From Mollicutes bacterium (lineage in GTDB: Bacteria > Bacillota_I > Bacilli_A > Izemoplasmatales > Izemoplasmataceae), in the NCBI GenBank assembly GCA_003558105.1, contig PWMS01000034.1, positions 1 through 64,000 on the forward strand: a DNA stretch of 64,000 nucleotides, in the 5' to 3' direction. Below the pieces are notes generated by a model. The model saw only the letters and a program-made list of their open reading frames with translations, did not search any database and was not told the DNA's origin. The position numbers and the translations under genes are program-made. This document shows positions 32,757 to 41,803 of this stretch, one piece after another. Positions within the stretch are counted from its first letter, which is position 1, and every line of letters begins with the position of its first letter.

Positions 32757-32849
32757 AAATCCGCCTCGCGGCGGATTAAGGAAGGGGATGTGTGAATAAT
32801 AAATTATTCACCATGCTATGTAAGGGATAAGCAGCAACTTTTCAGTTGC
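32733..32849 (-). ncRNA. Candidate small RNA with own promoter and terminator
   Basis: Minus strand: TTGACA-N17-TAATAT, then GCAACtgaaaaGTTGC stem, C-rich linker, GTGAATAATttATTATTCAC stem, second C-rich linker, AATCCGCCgcgaGGCGGATT stem, CCCCtttttataGGGGTTTTTT terminator; no ORF. Confidence 0.65.
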
Positions 32850-32855
32850 ATTTAA

Positions 32856-32884
32856 ATATTAACATGAAATAGGGGGGGTGTCAA
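32856..32884 (-). promoter_or_regulatory. Promoter of candidate small RNA
   Basis: TTGACA (32879-32884), 17-bp spacer, TAATAT (32856-32861). Confidence 0.75.
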
Positions 32885-32907
32885 GCGTTGTGTCTTAACT
32901 TTTTAGA

Positions 32908-34962
32908 TTAATCTTTTGCACATTGCGGATCGTTACATACAACGCTTCCGTCGCTTAGTTCAACCATTAAGTCATCACAGTCTTTACATTTGTCTCCGGT
33001 TGGGGTACCTCTTAAGATATTTTTGCATTTAGGGAAATTATCGCATGCATAGAAGGTGTTTCCTTTGTTTTTTCCACGCTTCGCAACCCTTTCTACAATT
33101 TTACCTTTTTTACATTTTGGACAGGTTATATCGGTTTTTTCTGTTTCTTTTTGACCTTCTTCAGGTTTGATGTATTTACACTTTGGATAAGCGCTACACG
33201 CTTCGAATGTACCGTATCTTGATTGACGGTAAACCATCTCTGAACCGCATTTTGGACAAGTTTCGCCGGTTGTTTTTGGGGCGATTTTTTCCATCTCTTG
33301 ATTGGCTTTATCCACCAAAGGCATAAACGCGTGATAAAACTCTTTGACAACCGCGGTTTGATCGGCTTCGTCTTGTGCAATATCATCTAATATGCTTTCC
33401 ATTTTAGCGGTGTAATCGACACTGATGATGCGTTTAAAATACGCTTCGAGTTTCTCGATGGTTAAACGGCCTTGTTCGGTGGGGTTGAACTTCTTTTCGC
33501 TTAAAGAGACATAACGACGCTTTTTCAATGTATCAACCGTTTGGGAGTATGTTGAAGGTCGGCCAATACCCAAATCTTCCATTTCTTTGATTAAGGTTGC
33601 TTCGGTATACCTAGCAGGCGGTTGGGTGAAGTGTTGTGATTTTTCAATGCTTTTAGCCTTGATTTTTTCGCCTTCTTTAAATGATGGTAAAACACTCGTG
33701 TTTGTGCTTTCATAAGGTCCATAAACTTTTAAGTACCCATCGAAATTAAGCGCTTGGGCTTTGGCGGAAAAAATGGTTTTGTGGTTTTCAAGTCGCAAGG
33801 TCGTATTCACTAATTGGGCTGGGGCCATAAGGGTAGCTACAGCCCTGGCGTAAATGATTTTATAGAGTTTATATTCATCATTACTTAAGTATGTCTTGAT
33901 TTGATCGGGATGATATTTGACGTTGGTGGGACGGATGGCTTCATGCGCATCTTGGGTGTTTTTTTTGCTTTGGTGTTTGCGTGTACGGCCAACATAGTCT
34001 TGTCCGTACTGGTTTTCAATAAAACTTTGAGTCGGTTTAATAAACGATTGTGATAAGCGGGTCGAATCGGTACGCATATAGGTGATGAGACCAGCCGTTT
34101 CATCTTTCAACTCCACACCTTCGTAAAGTTTTTGGGCAATCATCATGGTCTTTTGTGCGGTAAAATTCAAACGGTTAGATGCTTCTTGTTGTAAGCTTGA
34201 TGTTGTAAATGGTGCTTTCGCTTGTTTTTTACGTTGTCTTTTTTTGATGCTTTTAACGGTAAAGGTTGTCGATAATATATCGAGCACTTTTTGTGCTTCG
34301 GTCTCGTTTGAAAGTTCTGGTTTTTTATTGTTGAGGCGCTTTAATTCAGCTTCAAACCCTTCAAATTGAGCTTTGATTTTCCAATATTCTTCTTTGACGA
34401 AAGCTTCGACTTCTCGTTCGCGATCAACAATGATTTTAAGAGCAGCGCTTTGAACGCGACCCGCCGACTTGCTTTTGATTTTATTTTGCAGTAGCTTGGA
34501 GAGTTTGAACCCAATGATACGATCTAATATGCGTCTAGTCTCTTGCGAAGAAACCAAATTTAAATCAATATCACGACAATCATCAAAAGCATTCAATACC
34601 GCGCTTTTTGTAACCTCGTTAAAAATCACCCTATGAAAAGGGGTGTTTTTTGCCTTGGGGGCTAACACTTCTTTTAAGTGCCAACTGATGGCTTCCCCTT
34701 CGCGGTCGGGGTCGGTAGCGAGGTAGATTTCTTTGGCTTTTTTAGCGTGTTTTTGTAATTCTTGGATGATCTTTTGTTTGTCTTGTAAAGTAGAATAACT
34801 CGGTTTAAAATCGTTTTCTATATCTAAGCCAAGACCACCGACGTTGCTGATGGACAGATCTCTAATATGGCCTTTTGAAGATAGAACTTCAAAGTCCTCA
34901 CCGAGATATTGTTTGATGGTTTTTGATTTAGACGGGGATTCGACGATTACCAATTTTTCCAT
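32908..34962 (-). CDS. topA: DNA topoisomerase I
   Basis: LVIVESPSKSKTIKQYLG; GLITYMRTDSTRLS; C-terminal zinc fingers CPKCGSEM. Confidence 0.98.
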   Translation of the reverse strand: MEKLVIVESPSKSKTIKQYLGEDFEVLSSKGHIRDLSISNVGGLGLDIENDFKPSYSTLQDKQKIIQELQKHAKKAKEIYLATDPDREGEAISWHLKEVLAPKAKNTPFHRVIFNEVTKSAVLNAFDDCRDIDLNLVSSQETRRILDRIIGFKLSKLLQNKIKSKSAGRVQSAALKIIVDREREVEAFVKEEYWKIKAQFEGFEAELKRLNNKKPELSNETEAQKVLDILSTTFTVKSIKKRQRKKQAKAPFTTSSLQQEASNRLNFTAQKTMMIAQKLYEGVELKDETAGLITYMRTDSTRLSQSFIKPTQSFIENQYGQDYVGRTRKHQSKKNTQDAHEAIRPTNVKYHPDQIKTYLSNDEYKLYKIIYARAVATLMAPAQLVNTTLRLENHKTIFSAKAQALNFDGYLKVYGPYESTNTSVLPSFKEGEKIKAKSIEKSQHFTQPPARYTEATLIKEMEDLGIGRPSTYSQTVDTLKKRRYVSLSEKKFNPTEQGRLTIEKLEAYFKRIISVDYTAKMESILDDIAQDEADQTAVVKEFYHAFMPLVDKANQEMEKIAPKTTGETCPKCGSEMVYRQSRYGTFEACSAYPKCKYIKPEEGQKETEKTDITCPKCKKGKIVERVAKRGKNKGNTFYACDNFPKCKNILRGTPTGDKCKDCDDLMVELSDGSVVCNDPQCAKD

Positions 34963-35029
34963 AGGCTCAACTCCTGAGGGCTATTATGCCATAATGAATA
35001 AAAACGTTTCAAGGGTGCCACATTAATGA

Positions 35030-35899
35030 TTATAGTTTAAGGTTTTTTTGTTCTTTATTCATAATAAAGGTCATGCGATCTTTGCCTTGCATGTCTTTCT
35101 TTTGTATGATTTGCGCATGTTTCAATTCCTTCTTCACCATTTTTTTAATGGCTTTGGCTTTGTCCCATGCATGTTCAAAAGCAATCAGATAATGATCTTT
35201 TAGTTTCGGTTGAATTTCGCGGATGATCTTACGGTAATAATCCAAACCGTCTTTACCACCGAAGAGTGCAATATGTGGTTCATGGTCTTTTACGAGGGGC
35301 TCCACGTATTCTTCATCGGGAATATAAGGAGGATTAGAGATGATAATATCGAATTTATGACCGTTGACCGGTTCCATTAAATCCCCTTGGATGAAATGGA
35401 CATCGGTCTTTAATTGTTTGTTATTTTTTTTAGCCAAAGTTAAAGCTGTTTTGGAAATTTCTGTGGCCGTCGCCGAAATTCTTTTTTCTTCTAAAGACAA
35501 CGTGATGGCCAAACAACCCGAACCCGTTCCGATATCAAGCAACGATAAAGCGTCATGATCGGGGAAGTGTATATCGATCATCTCGAGCGTATGAGCGACG
35601 AGTTCTTCGGTTTCACAACGGGGGATCATGGCTTCGGGTCCAACTTCAAAGGTATGACCAAAAAAGACTTCTTCTTTGGTTATATGTTGGACGGGTACAT
35701 CGTTGATTATATAATCATCAACCGCTTTTAAAAACGCTTGATATCGTTCTTTTGGCATGGCTTTATCAAGATTATTGACAAGTTTTGTTTGGCTAAAGTT
35801 GGTAAAATGCATCAGTAATATCTTAATAGCTGAGGGTTCTTTATCGTTATCAAGGGCGTATTGTTCGTTAATTTTTAAAACTTCTTTGTAGGTTACCAT
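35030..35899 (-). CDS. prmC: Peptide chain release factor N5-glutamine methyltransferase
   Basis: MIPRCETEELV, LLDIGTGSGCLAI, IIISNPPYIP. Confidence 0.96.
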   Translation of the reverse strand: MVTYKEVLKINEQYALDNDKEPSAIKILLMHFTNFSQTKLVNNLDKAMPKERYQAFLKAVDDYIINDVPVQHITKEEVFFGHTFEVGPEAMIPRCETEELVAHTLEMIDIHFPDHDALSLLDIGTGSGCLAITLSLEEKRISATATEISKTALTLAKKNNKQLKTDVHFIQGDLMEPVNGHKFDIIISNPPYIPDEEYVEPLVKDHEPHIALFGGKDGLDYYRKIIREIQPKLKDHYLIAFEHAWDKAKAIKKMVKKELKHAQIIQKKDMQGKDRMTFIMNKEQKNLKL

Positions 35900-35929
35900 A
35901 GGTAAATCTCCTTGGAATCATTCTGGGGT

Positions 35930-36994
35930 TTAACTTCCGTTTTCTAGTTTACGTTTATACTCTTCATTGACTAGAGCCTCAATTACAGGGTCTAGGCGAC
36001 CTTCCATAATGCGGTCTAGTTGTTGAATTGTAAAGTTAATCCGGTGATCGGTGATACGATTTTGAGGGTAATTGTAGGTTCTAATTTTCTCGCTACGATC
36101 GCCTGAACCGATTTTATTGCGTCTTTCTTTACCTTCTTTTTCACGTTTTTCTTCTTCAATTTTATCGTGTAAGCGCGCTCTTAAAACTTTTAAGGCCGTC
36201 GCTTTATTTTCGTGTTGGCTTTTGCCATCTTGACACGAAACCACCAACCCAGAAGGTTCATGGGTGATACGGACCGCCGAATCGGTCGTGTTAACACTTT
36301 GACCGCCCTTACCACTAGAGCGGAAGGTATCGATGCGAAGATCGTTCATATCAATCTCCAGTTCAACATCTTCGGCCTCTGGTAAAACAATCACGGTTGC
36401 GGTTGAGGTGTGTACGCGGCCTTGTGATTCGGTTTGTGGGACGCGTTGAACGCGGTGTGCGCCGGATTCGTGTTTTAAATATGAATAGACGTGGTCACCT
36501 TTAACGGTGAACTCGATTTGTGAAAAACCACCAGCATCAGAATCAAGGGCGTTGATAACGCTTAGAGTCCAGTTTTGTTTTTCTGCATATTTTTGATACA
36601 TGCGGTACAAATCACCCGCAAAGATATTGGCTTCTGAGCCGCCAGCTGCGCCTCTGATTTCGACAATGACGTTTTTTTCATCATTTGGATCTTTCGGAAT
36701 GAGTAGTCGATGTAATTTATCTTCTAAAGTTTGCAGTTTGTCTTTATTGTCTTCAAGTTCGGTATCAGCCATCTCACGAATTTCAGGATCTGAGTCTTTA
36801 CTCATCTCTTTAAGTTCTTCAATTTCGGCTTCAACACTCAAATACATGTTATAAGTATTGACAACATCTTCTAAACTTCGTTGTTCTTTCGATAGTTTTG
36901 TCATCCGTTCAATGTCTGAGGTTATAGAAGGATCGCTTAAAGCTTCGTTAATCTCTTTATAGCGTTCTTTTATCTTTTCCAAGCGGTCTTTCAT
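35930..36994 (-). CDS. prfA: Peptide chain release factor 1
   Basis: EIRGAAGGSEANIFAGDL, FRSSGKGGQSVNTTDSAVRITH. Confidence 0.98.
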   Translation of the reverse strand: MKDRLEKIKERYKEINEALSDPSITSDIERMTKLSKEQRSLEDVVNTYNMYLSVEAEIEELKEMSKDSDPEIREMADTELEDNKDKLQTLEDKLHRLLIPKDPNDEKNVIVEIRGAAGGSEANIFAGDLYRMYQKYAEKQNWTLSVINALDSDAGGFSQIEFTVKGDHVYSYLKHESGAHRVQRVPQTESQGRVHTSTATVIVLPEAEDVELEIDMNDLRIDTFRSSGKGGQSVNTTDSAVRITHEPSGLVVSCQDGKSQHENKATALKVLRARLHDKIEEEKREKEGKERRNKIGSGDRSEKIRTYNYPQNRITDHRINFTIQQLDRIMEGRLDPVIEALVNEEYKRKLENGS

Positions 36995-37123
36995 ATTATC
37001 ACTCCCGGGCTATTATACTGCAAGGTCTAAAAATTTTCAAGAAAATCAAAGCATGGTTTATCATGCCGTATATTATAGCACTATAAAATTTAAAATCAAT
37101 CATTTCATGTGTCTACTTAAGAA

Positions 37124-37146
37124 AAAGAAACCCATGGGTTTCTTTT
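37124..37146 (-). terminator. Terminator after dnaB
   Basis: AAGAAACCCATGGGTTTCTTTTTCTT. Confidence 0.75.
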
Positions 37147-37149
37147 CTA

Positions 37150-38520
37150 TTAATCCAAATCGTCTATAACCGCTGAATCTTTCGAACTTTCAGTTTGGGC
37201 TTTGGTTTTAAACTGAGAGTAGTTCTTTCTGAAAATTAAAGGGAAGCCACTCATGTTGGTCGCACCTGAACGATTCTTTGCTACCATAATATCCACTTGG
37301 TTGGGGCGTTCACTTTCTTTATTGTAATAATCGTCACGGTATAAGAATAACACGACATCGGCGTCTTGTTCAATCGATCCAGATTCCCTTAGATCTGCCA
37401 TGATGGGGATTTTATCCGGTCTTTGTTCAACGCTTCTAGAAAGCTGACTTAAAGCGATAACAGGGACTTTTAATTCGCGAGCCATCTCTTTTAATGTTCG
37501 AGATATTTCGCTGACTTCTTGGACGCGGTTGGTTTGATTGCGAGAACCACTTAAAAGTTGTAAGTAGTCAATAACCACCAGGTCTAAACGGTTTTCTTGT
37601 TTGAGTTTACGGCATTTTTGACGTAAATCGGTAACTTTAACGGTTCCCGAATCATCAAAGAGAATATTGAGTTTTTGTAAGCCATCCGAAGCCACCGATA
37701 GTTGTTGCCATTCGGCACCACTTAAATCGCCGGTTTTTAGTTTGTTTGAAGGGACACTGGATTCACTGGAGAGCATTCTTGATACCAATTGGTCTACACC
37801 CATTTCTAATGAGAAAAAAGCGATATAAGGGCGTTCTTTTAGTTTGGCTACATTGGTCGCAATATTGAGTGCAAAGGCACTTTTACCCATCGATGGTCTA
37901 GCCGCTATCACGTATAGTTCTGTTGGCTGTAATCCAAGGGTATAGTGATTCAGCATACTAAAGCCAGTATCGAGTCCGGTTAATTCACCAATTTGGTTTT
38001 TCGCATCCTCGGTTTTTCTTACGACGGTTTCGGTTACTTCTTTAAGCGTAATAAAATCACTGGCTCTTCTTGAGCGGGCTACATCAAAAACTTGCTGTTC
38101 TGCTTCGTTGATATAATCATTTAAGTCTTTGGCTTTAAAACCTTTTTCAAAGATGCGTTTCGAAACGTTAATCATATTGCGTACGACCGCTTTATCGCGG
38201 ACGATGTTAATATAGTGTTCAAGGTTCATAATCGAAGGGGTGGTATCGGACAAGCCTAAGATATAATCCGAACCGCCTGCATCCGCTAACAATCCTTGGG
38301 TTTCTAAACGGTCGATAAGGGTGGTATAATCAATATCGATATTATCTTCAAACAACTCTAAAATAGCGCCAAAAATGATGCGATGGCGACGGTTGTAAAA
38401 GTCATCTCTGGTGAGGGCATCGGATATGGACTTTACGGTGTTTTGATCGATGAACACCGAGCCGAGTACATTTTGTTCTGCGTCAATGTTGTGAGGAATA
38501 GTTTGTTCATCCATGCTCAT
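37150..38520 (-). CDS. dnaB: Replicative DNA helicase
   Basis: IPHNIDAEQNVLGSVFID, LYVIAARPSMGKSAFALNIA, LVVIDYLQLLSG. Confidence 0.98.
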   Translation of the reverse strand: MSMDEQTIPHNIDAEQNVLGSVFIDQNTVKSISDALTRDDFYNRRHRIIFGAILELFEDNIDIDYTTLIDRLETQGLLADAGGSDYILGLSDTTPSIMNLEHYINIVRDKAVVRNMINVSKRIFEKGFKAKDLNDYINEAEQQVFDVARSRRASDFITLKEVTETVVRKTEDAKNQIGELTGLDTGFSMLNHYTLGLQPTELYVIAARPSMGKSAFALNIATNVAKLKERPYIAFFSLEMGVDQLVSRMLSSESSVPSNKLKTGDLSGAEWQQLSVASDGLQKLNILFDDSGTVKVTDLRQKCRKLKQENRLDLVVIDYLQLLSGSRNQTNRVQEVSEISRTLKEMARELKVPVIALSQLSRSVEQRPDKIPIMADLRESGSIEQDADVVLFLYRDDYYNKESERPNQVDIMVAKNRSGATNMSGFPLIFRKNYSQFKTKAQTESSKDSAVIDDLD

Positions 38521-38960
38521 GCCTCCAAGACAAGTAATTCAAATTGGGCGATGATATCTTTGTGTAACTTAACCTCAACGCTATAAGTCCCAAGCGCACT
38601 AATTGCTTCGTCAAGTTGAATCTTTCTTTTGTCGATCTCAATATTGTGTTGTTCTTTAAAAGCATCCGCAATCTGTTTGGTTGTGATTTTCCCAAACATC
38701 TTACCGTTTTTCCCCAATTTAACATAAACTTTAACCGCACGATGGTCAATGCGTTTTTTTAAGGCTTTCATCTCTTCTATGTGTTGTGCTTCAGCTTGTT
38801 GTGCTTGTTTCTGTTCATCTTCGATGGCTTGTAAATTTTCTTGAGTGGCCTCAATCGCTTGTTTTGAGGTTAGTAAATAATTACCGAAACCTGGGGCAAC
38901 TTCGATAACCTCACCTTTTTTACCTTGATTTTTTACATCTTTTTGTAAAATCACTTTCAT
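38517..38960 (-). CDS. rplI: 50S ribosomal protein L9 (likely also independently initiated)
   Basis: ATG at 38960 preceded by AGGAGG at 38974-38969 with 8-nt spacing, inside the larger ORF. Confidence 0.85.
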   Translation of the reverse strand: MKVILQKDVKNQGKKGEVIEVAPGFGNYLLTSKQAIEATQENLQAIEDEQKQAQQAEAQHIEEMKALKKRIDHRAVKVYVKLGKNGKMFGKITTKQIADAFKEQHNIEIDKRKIQLDEAISALGTYSVEVKLHKDIIAQFELLVLEA

Positions 38961-40952
38961 GGGTCGTCCCTCCTGTTTTAGTTCTTCTAAATAATCTTTT
39001 AGTTGTTGTTTGACTTGTGGTTTATCGGTGTTTTCGATCTGTGCGCCAGCGTTATTGAGATGACCACCACCCCCAAAATCTTCCATGATTTTTTGGACGC
39101 TGAAACCCTCTAGACTTCGCGCGCTGATACCGACTTGACGATCTTCGATATCGCCGATGACAAAAGCGGCAACGACATGGTCAATTTCCAATAAATCGTC
39201 GGCAACTTTGGCTAGTAAGCGCCTATCAGCATCGATATCATCCGGAATCACAACAACCGCAAAACGCTTGTTGATGACCTCCGCCCGCCGCAATAAGTCG
39301 CCTTTAATTTGAATATCTTGAAATGATTCTCTTAAAATGTTTCGAATCTTGTAGGTATCGGCCCCAAACTTCCGTAAAATCGCCGCAGCTTCAAATGTTC
39401 GTGCCCCAGTTCGATACATGAAGTTATTGGTATCCACAATCATCCCAGAAAGGATGACGGTCGCTTCAAAAGGATTTAGAGAAACTTCTTTAGGATAAAC
39501 ACTCAACATCTCGACAATCAGTTCACTGGTGCTAGAAGCATAAGGTTCGATATAGGCAATCTCGACATCCTCAATCGCATCGGTGAGTTTTCTATGATGG
39601 TCAATAATGACCAAGGTATGACTTTTCTGTAATATTTTATCGTTGATTAATTGACCATGTGAATGGTGATCAACCAAAATCAAGGTACTGTGTTTATCCA
39701 TGAGACTGAGTGCTTTTTCTGGGGAGATAATATAATCGAGCAAAGCGACATACTCATATTCCATTAACGTCATGATTTTTGAGACGGTCGCATCAAGGGC
39801 ATCGAAATCTATGATGATATAAGCCTCTTTTTTAGCCGCTAAAGCCATTTTCATCGCACCGATGGCGCTGCCTAAGGCATCGCTATCTGGATAGGTGTGC
39901 GGCATAATAAATACGGTAGAGGCCGTTTCAAATAATAAATCTAGTTTTTTGGCATTGATACGGCTTGATATTCTTGTCCTTTTTTCTTGGGTATTGGTAT
40001 TACCACCGAAATATTTGAAAGCTTCACCTTGAAGGTTGATTGCAATTTGATCGCCACCGCGAGATAGGGCTAAATCCAAAGCTTCTTCCGCGGTTGTGGC
40101 TAACAAGGCTATCGGAATATTAGCACAAGCAAAGCCACCGCTTAATGTGACAACCAAGTCGTGTTCTTTAGAGATGTGCGCGATATCATTCAAGACATCA
40201 AAATCCTGTGCAATAATGTTTTCTAAGTTTTTGCGGTGCATATAGACATATATTTTAGACGCACTCACCGGCACCAAATGACATTCATTATCGGCGGCCC
40301 ATGTATCGAGTAAACCTAAATATTTGCCTTGAATCTCATTGCGTTCTTTAACATCTAAAATGCTTAACGCATCTTCAAAGTTATCTAAGTGCAATACCCC
40401 AATCACCGTGGTATGTTGCGCGTATAAATTTTTGAGTTTAACCTTCTCGTGAATATTATCAATAAAAAGGGCTTGGGTTTCTTCGATATACCTAATACTG
40501 TAATATGTATTGTAGATATTAAATGTTTGCGCTTGTCGCAAGTGTTTATCCGACAAAGCCTTATAGATTGGCTGATGAATGTTGGCCAATGATTTATCGA
40601 CTAGTTGGTTATCAAAAATTTGTTTCGCAGTCTCATTAGCAAAGACAATATTATCATCGTTATCTAAGATTATAATACCGGTTGGCATGGTTTGAATAAT
40701 GTATTCATCTAAAGACGACTTATGTTTCATCAGTTGCCGCAATTCACCAAGCTCAGTTTTTTGTGTTTGCAAAATCTTATATTGGTTTTTCTTATCCAAT
40801 ATATAATAACTAACCACGAGCACTAGAAAAACCAAAAGCACCAACAATGCGGTGATATGGTTGGTCAAAAAGAAAAGACCGACCGCTAGGGCGATGATAG
40901 AGAGTAAAAAAATACCACTGATCGCTTTTGTGTGTTTGTGCATAAAAGCCAC
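38517..40952 (-). CDS. GdpP-like c-di-AMP phosphodiesterase fused in frame to ribosomal protein L9
   Basis: N-term TM/PAS/degenerate GGDEF/DHH-DHHA1 (PHTYPDSDALGSAIGA, IIDHHRK, GGGGHLNNAGAQI) running without stop into L9 MKVILQKDVKNQGKKGEVIEVAPGFGNYLL. Confidence 0.93.
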   Translation of the reverse strand: MAFMHKHTKAISGIFLLSIIALAVGLFFLTNHITALLVLLVFLVLVVSYYILDKKNQYKILQTQKTELGELRQLMKHKSSLDEYIIQTMPTGIIILDNDDNIVFANETAKQIFDNQLVDKSLANIHQPIYKALSDKHLRQAQTFNIYNTYYSIRYIEETQALFIDNIHEKVKLKNLYAQHTTVIGVLHLDNFEDALSILDVKERNEIQGKYLGLLDTWAADNECHLVPVSASKIYVYMHRKNLENIIAQDFDVLNDIAHISKEHDLVVTLSGGFACANIPIALLATTAEEALDLALSRGGDQIAINLQGEAFKYFGGNTNTQEKRTRISSRINAKKLDLLFETASTVFIMPHTYPDSDALGSAIGAMKMALAAKKEAYIIIDFDALDATVSKIMTLMEYEYVALLDYIISPEKALSLMDKHSTLILVDHHSHGQLINDKILQKSHTLVIIDHHRKLTDAIEDVEIAYIEPYASSTSELIVEMLSVYPKEVSLNPFEATVILSGMIVDTNNFMYRTGARTFEAAAILRKFGADTYKIRNILRESFQDIQIKGDLLRRAEVINKRFAVVVIPDDIDADRRLLAKVADDLLEIDHVVAAFVIGDIEDRQVGISARSLEGFSVQKIMEDFGGGGHLNNAGAQIENTDKPQVKQQLKDYLEELKQEGRPMKVILQKDVKNQGKKGEVIEVAPGFGNYLLTSKQAIEATQENLQAIEDEQKQAQQAEAQHIEEMKALKKRIDHRAVKVYVKLGKNGKMFGKITTKQIADAFKEQHNIEIDKRKIQLDEAISALGTYSVEVKLHKDIIAQFELLVLEA

Positions 40953-41022
40953 CTCATTGGGTTTGACTATGGCAATATTATATCATAGGAAACTTAGATA
41001 TTCTAACTTGAGTTATGATTTC

Positions 41023-41051
41023 TTGACATTGTTTAAACTAGCGACTATAAT
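41023..41051 (+). promoter_or_regulatory. Promoter of preQ1-like riboswitch/yhhQ transcript
   Basis: TTGACA-N17-TATAAT. Confidence 0.8.
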
Positions 41052-41061
41052 ACATGTTTGT

Positions 41062-41101
41062 ACGCAGTTCGAAACCATCCTGCGATATCAAAACTAGGAG
41101 G
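41062..41101 (+). promoter_or_regulatory. preQ1-I-type riboswitch (candidate, translational)
   Basis: CGCAG-uucgaaaccauc-CUGCG-auaucaaAACUAGGAGG: 5-bp P1 stem, A-rich tail merging with SD, loop CC able to pair with GG of the SD; immediately upstream of queuosine-precursor transporter. Confidence 0.75.
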
Positions 41102-41108
41102 AACGTTT

Positions 41109-41786
41109 ATGAATGAATTACTTTGGCTTGCGTTTGCCTTGGTGAATTTTATCTTGATTGTTGTGGTGTATAAGTTCTTTGGTAAAACAGGTTTAATCGC
41201 TTGGATTGCTATGGGGACAGTCTTGGCGAACATCCAAGTGACCAAAACCATTGAAATCTTCACTTTAACTGCAACCTTGGGCAATATTATGTATGGCTCA
41301 TTATTTCTTATCACCGATACTTTGAATGAAAAATACGGTTTGCAAGAAGCAAAAAAAGCTGTATATATCGGATTTACATCGCTGATCGCGATGGTTATCA
41401 TTATGAATATGGTGCTGTGGTTCACCCCGCACGCTGATGATTTTGCCCATGGAGCCTTGCAGACAATATTTGGTTTAATGCCGCGCATCGCAATTGGAAG
41501 CCTAACGGCTTATCTGATCAGTCAGATATTAGACGTTTATCTCTTCCAAAAAATTAAGGAAAAATTTAGCAGCGATAAAACCCTATATGTCCGTAATATC
41601 GGTTCAACCATGGTTTCACAATTTATCGATACTTTGATTTTTGTACCCATTGCTTTTATCGGTATTCACGATACTAAAATCTTAATCAGTATCTTCATCA
41701 CAACTTACTTGGTCAAACTGATCGTTGCGATGCTCGATACACCGTTTGTCTATCTGATGAAACGTATAACGCCCTTGGCAAAATAA
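41109..41786 (+). CDS. Queuosine precursor transporter (YhhQ/DUF165 family)
   Basis: IEIFTLTATLGNIMYGSLFLITDTLNEKYG...AVYIGF; TM profile; downstream of preQ1-like element. Confidence 0.9.
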   Translation: MNELLWLAFALVNFILIVVVYKFFGKTGLIAWIAMGTVLANIQVTKTIEIFTLTATLGNIMYGSLFLITDTLNEKYGLQEAKKAVYIGFTSLIAMVIIMNMVLWFTPHADDFAHGALQTIFGLMPRIAIGSLTAYLISQILDVYLFQKIKEKFSSDKTLYVRNIGSTMVSQFIDTLIFVPIAFIGIHDTKILISIFITTYLVKLIVAMLDTPFVYLMKRITPLAK

Positions 41787-41803
41787 CGCTGAAGGGCGTT
41801 TTT
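41768..41803 (+). terminator. Terminator overlapping the end of the transporter CDS
   Basis: AACGCCCTT...GAAGGGCGTTTTTTAT. Confidence 0.75.

Noticed and set aside
32733-32884. SRP RNA (ffs) as identity for the topA-ftsY intergenic RNA
   Set aside because: No GGAA-tetraloop domain IV with the conserved CAGG...GGAAGGAAGCA symmetric loop; the structure is a string of simple hairpins.
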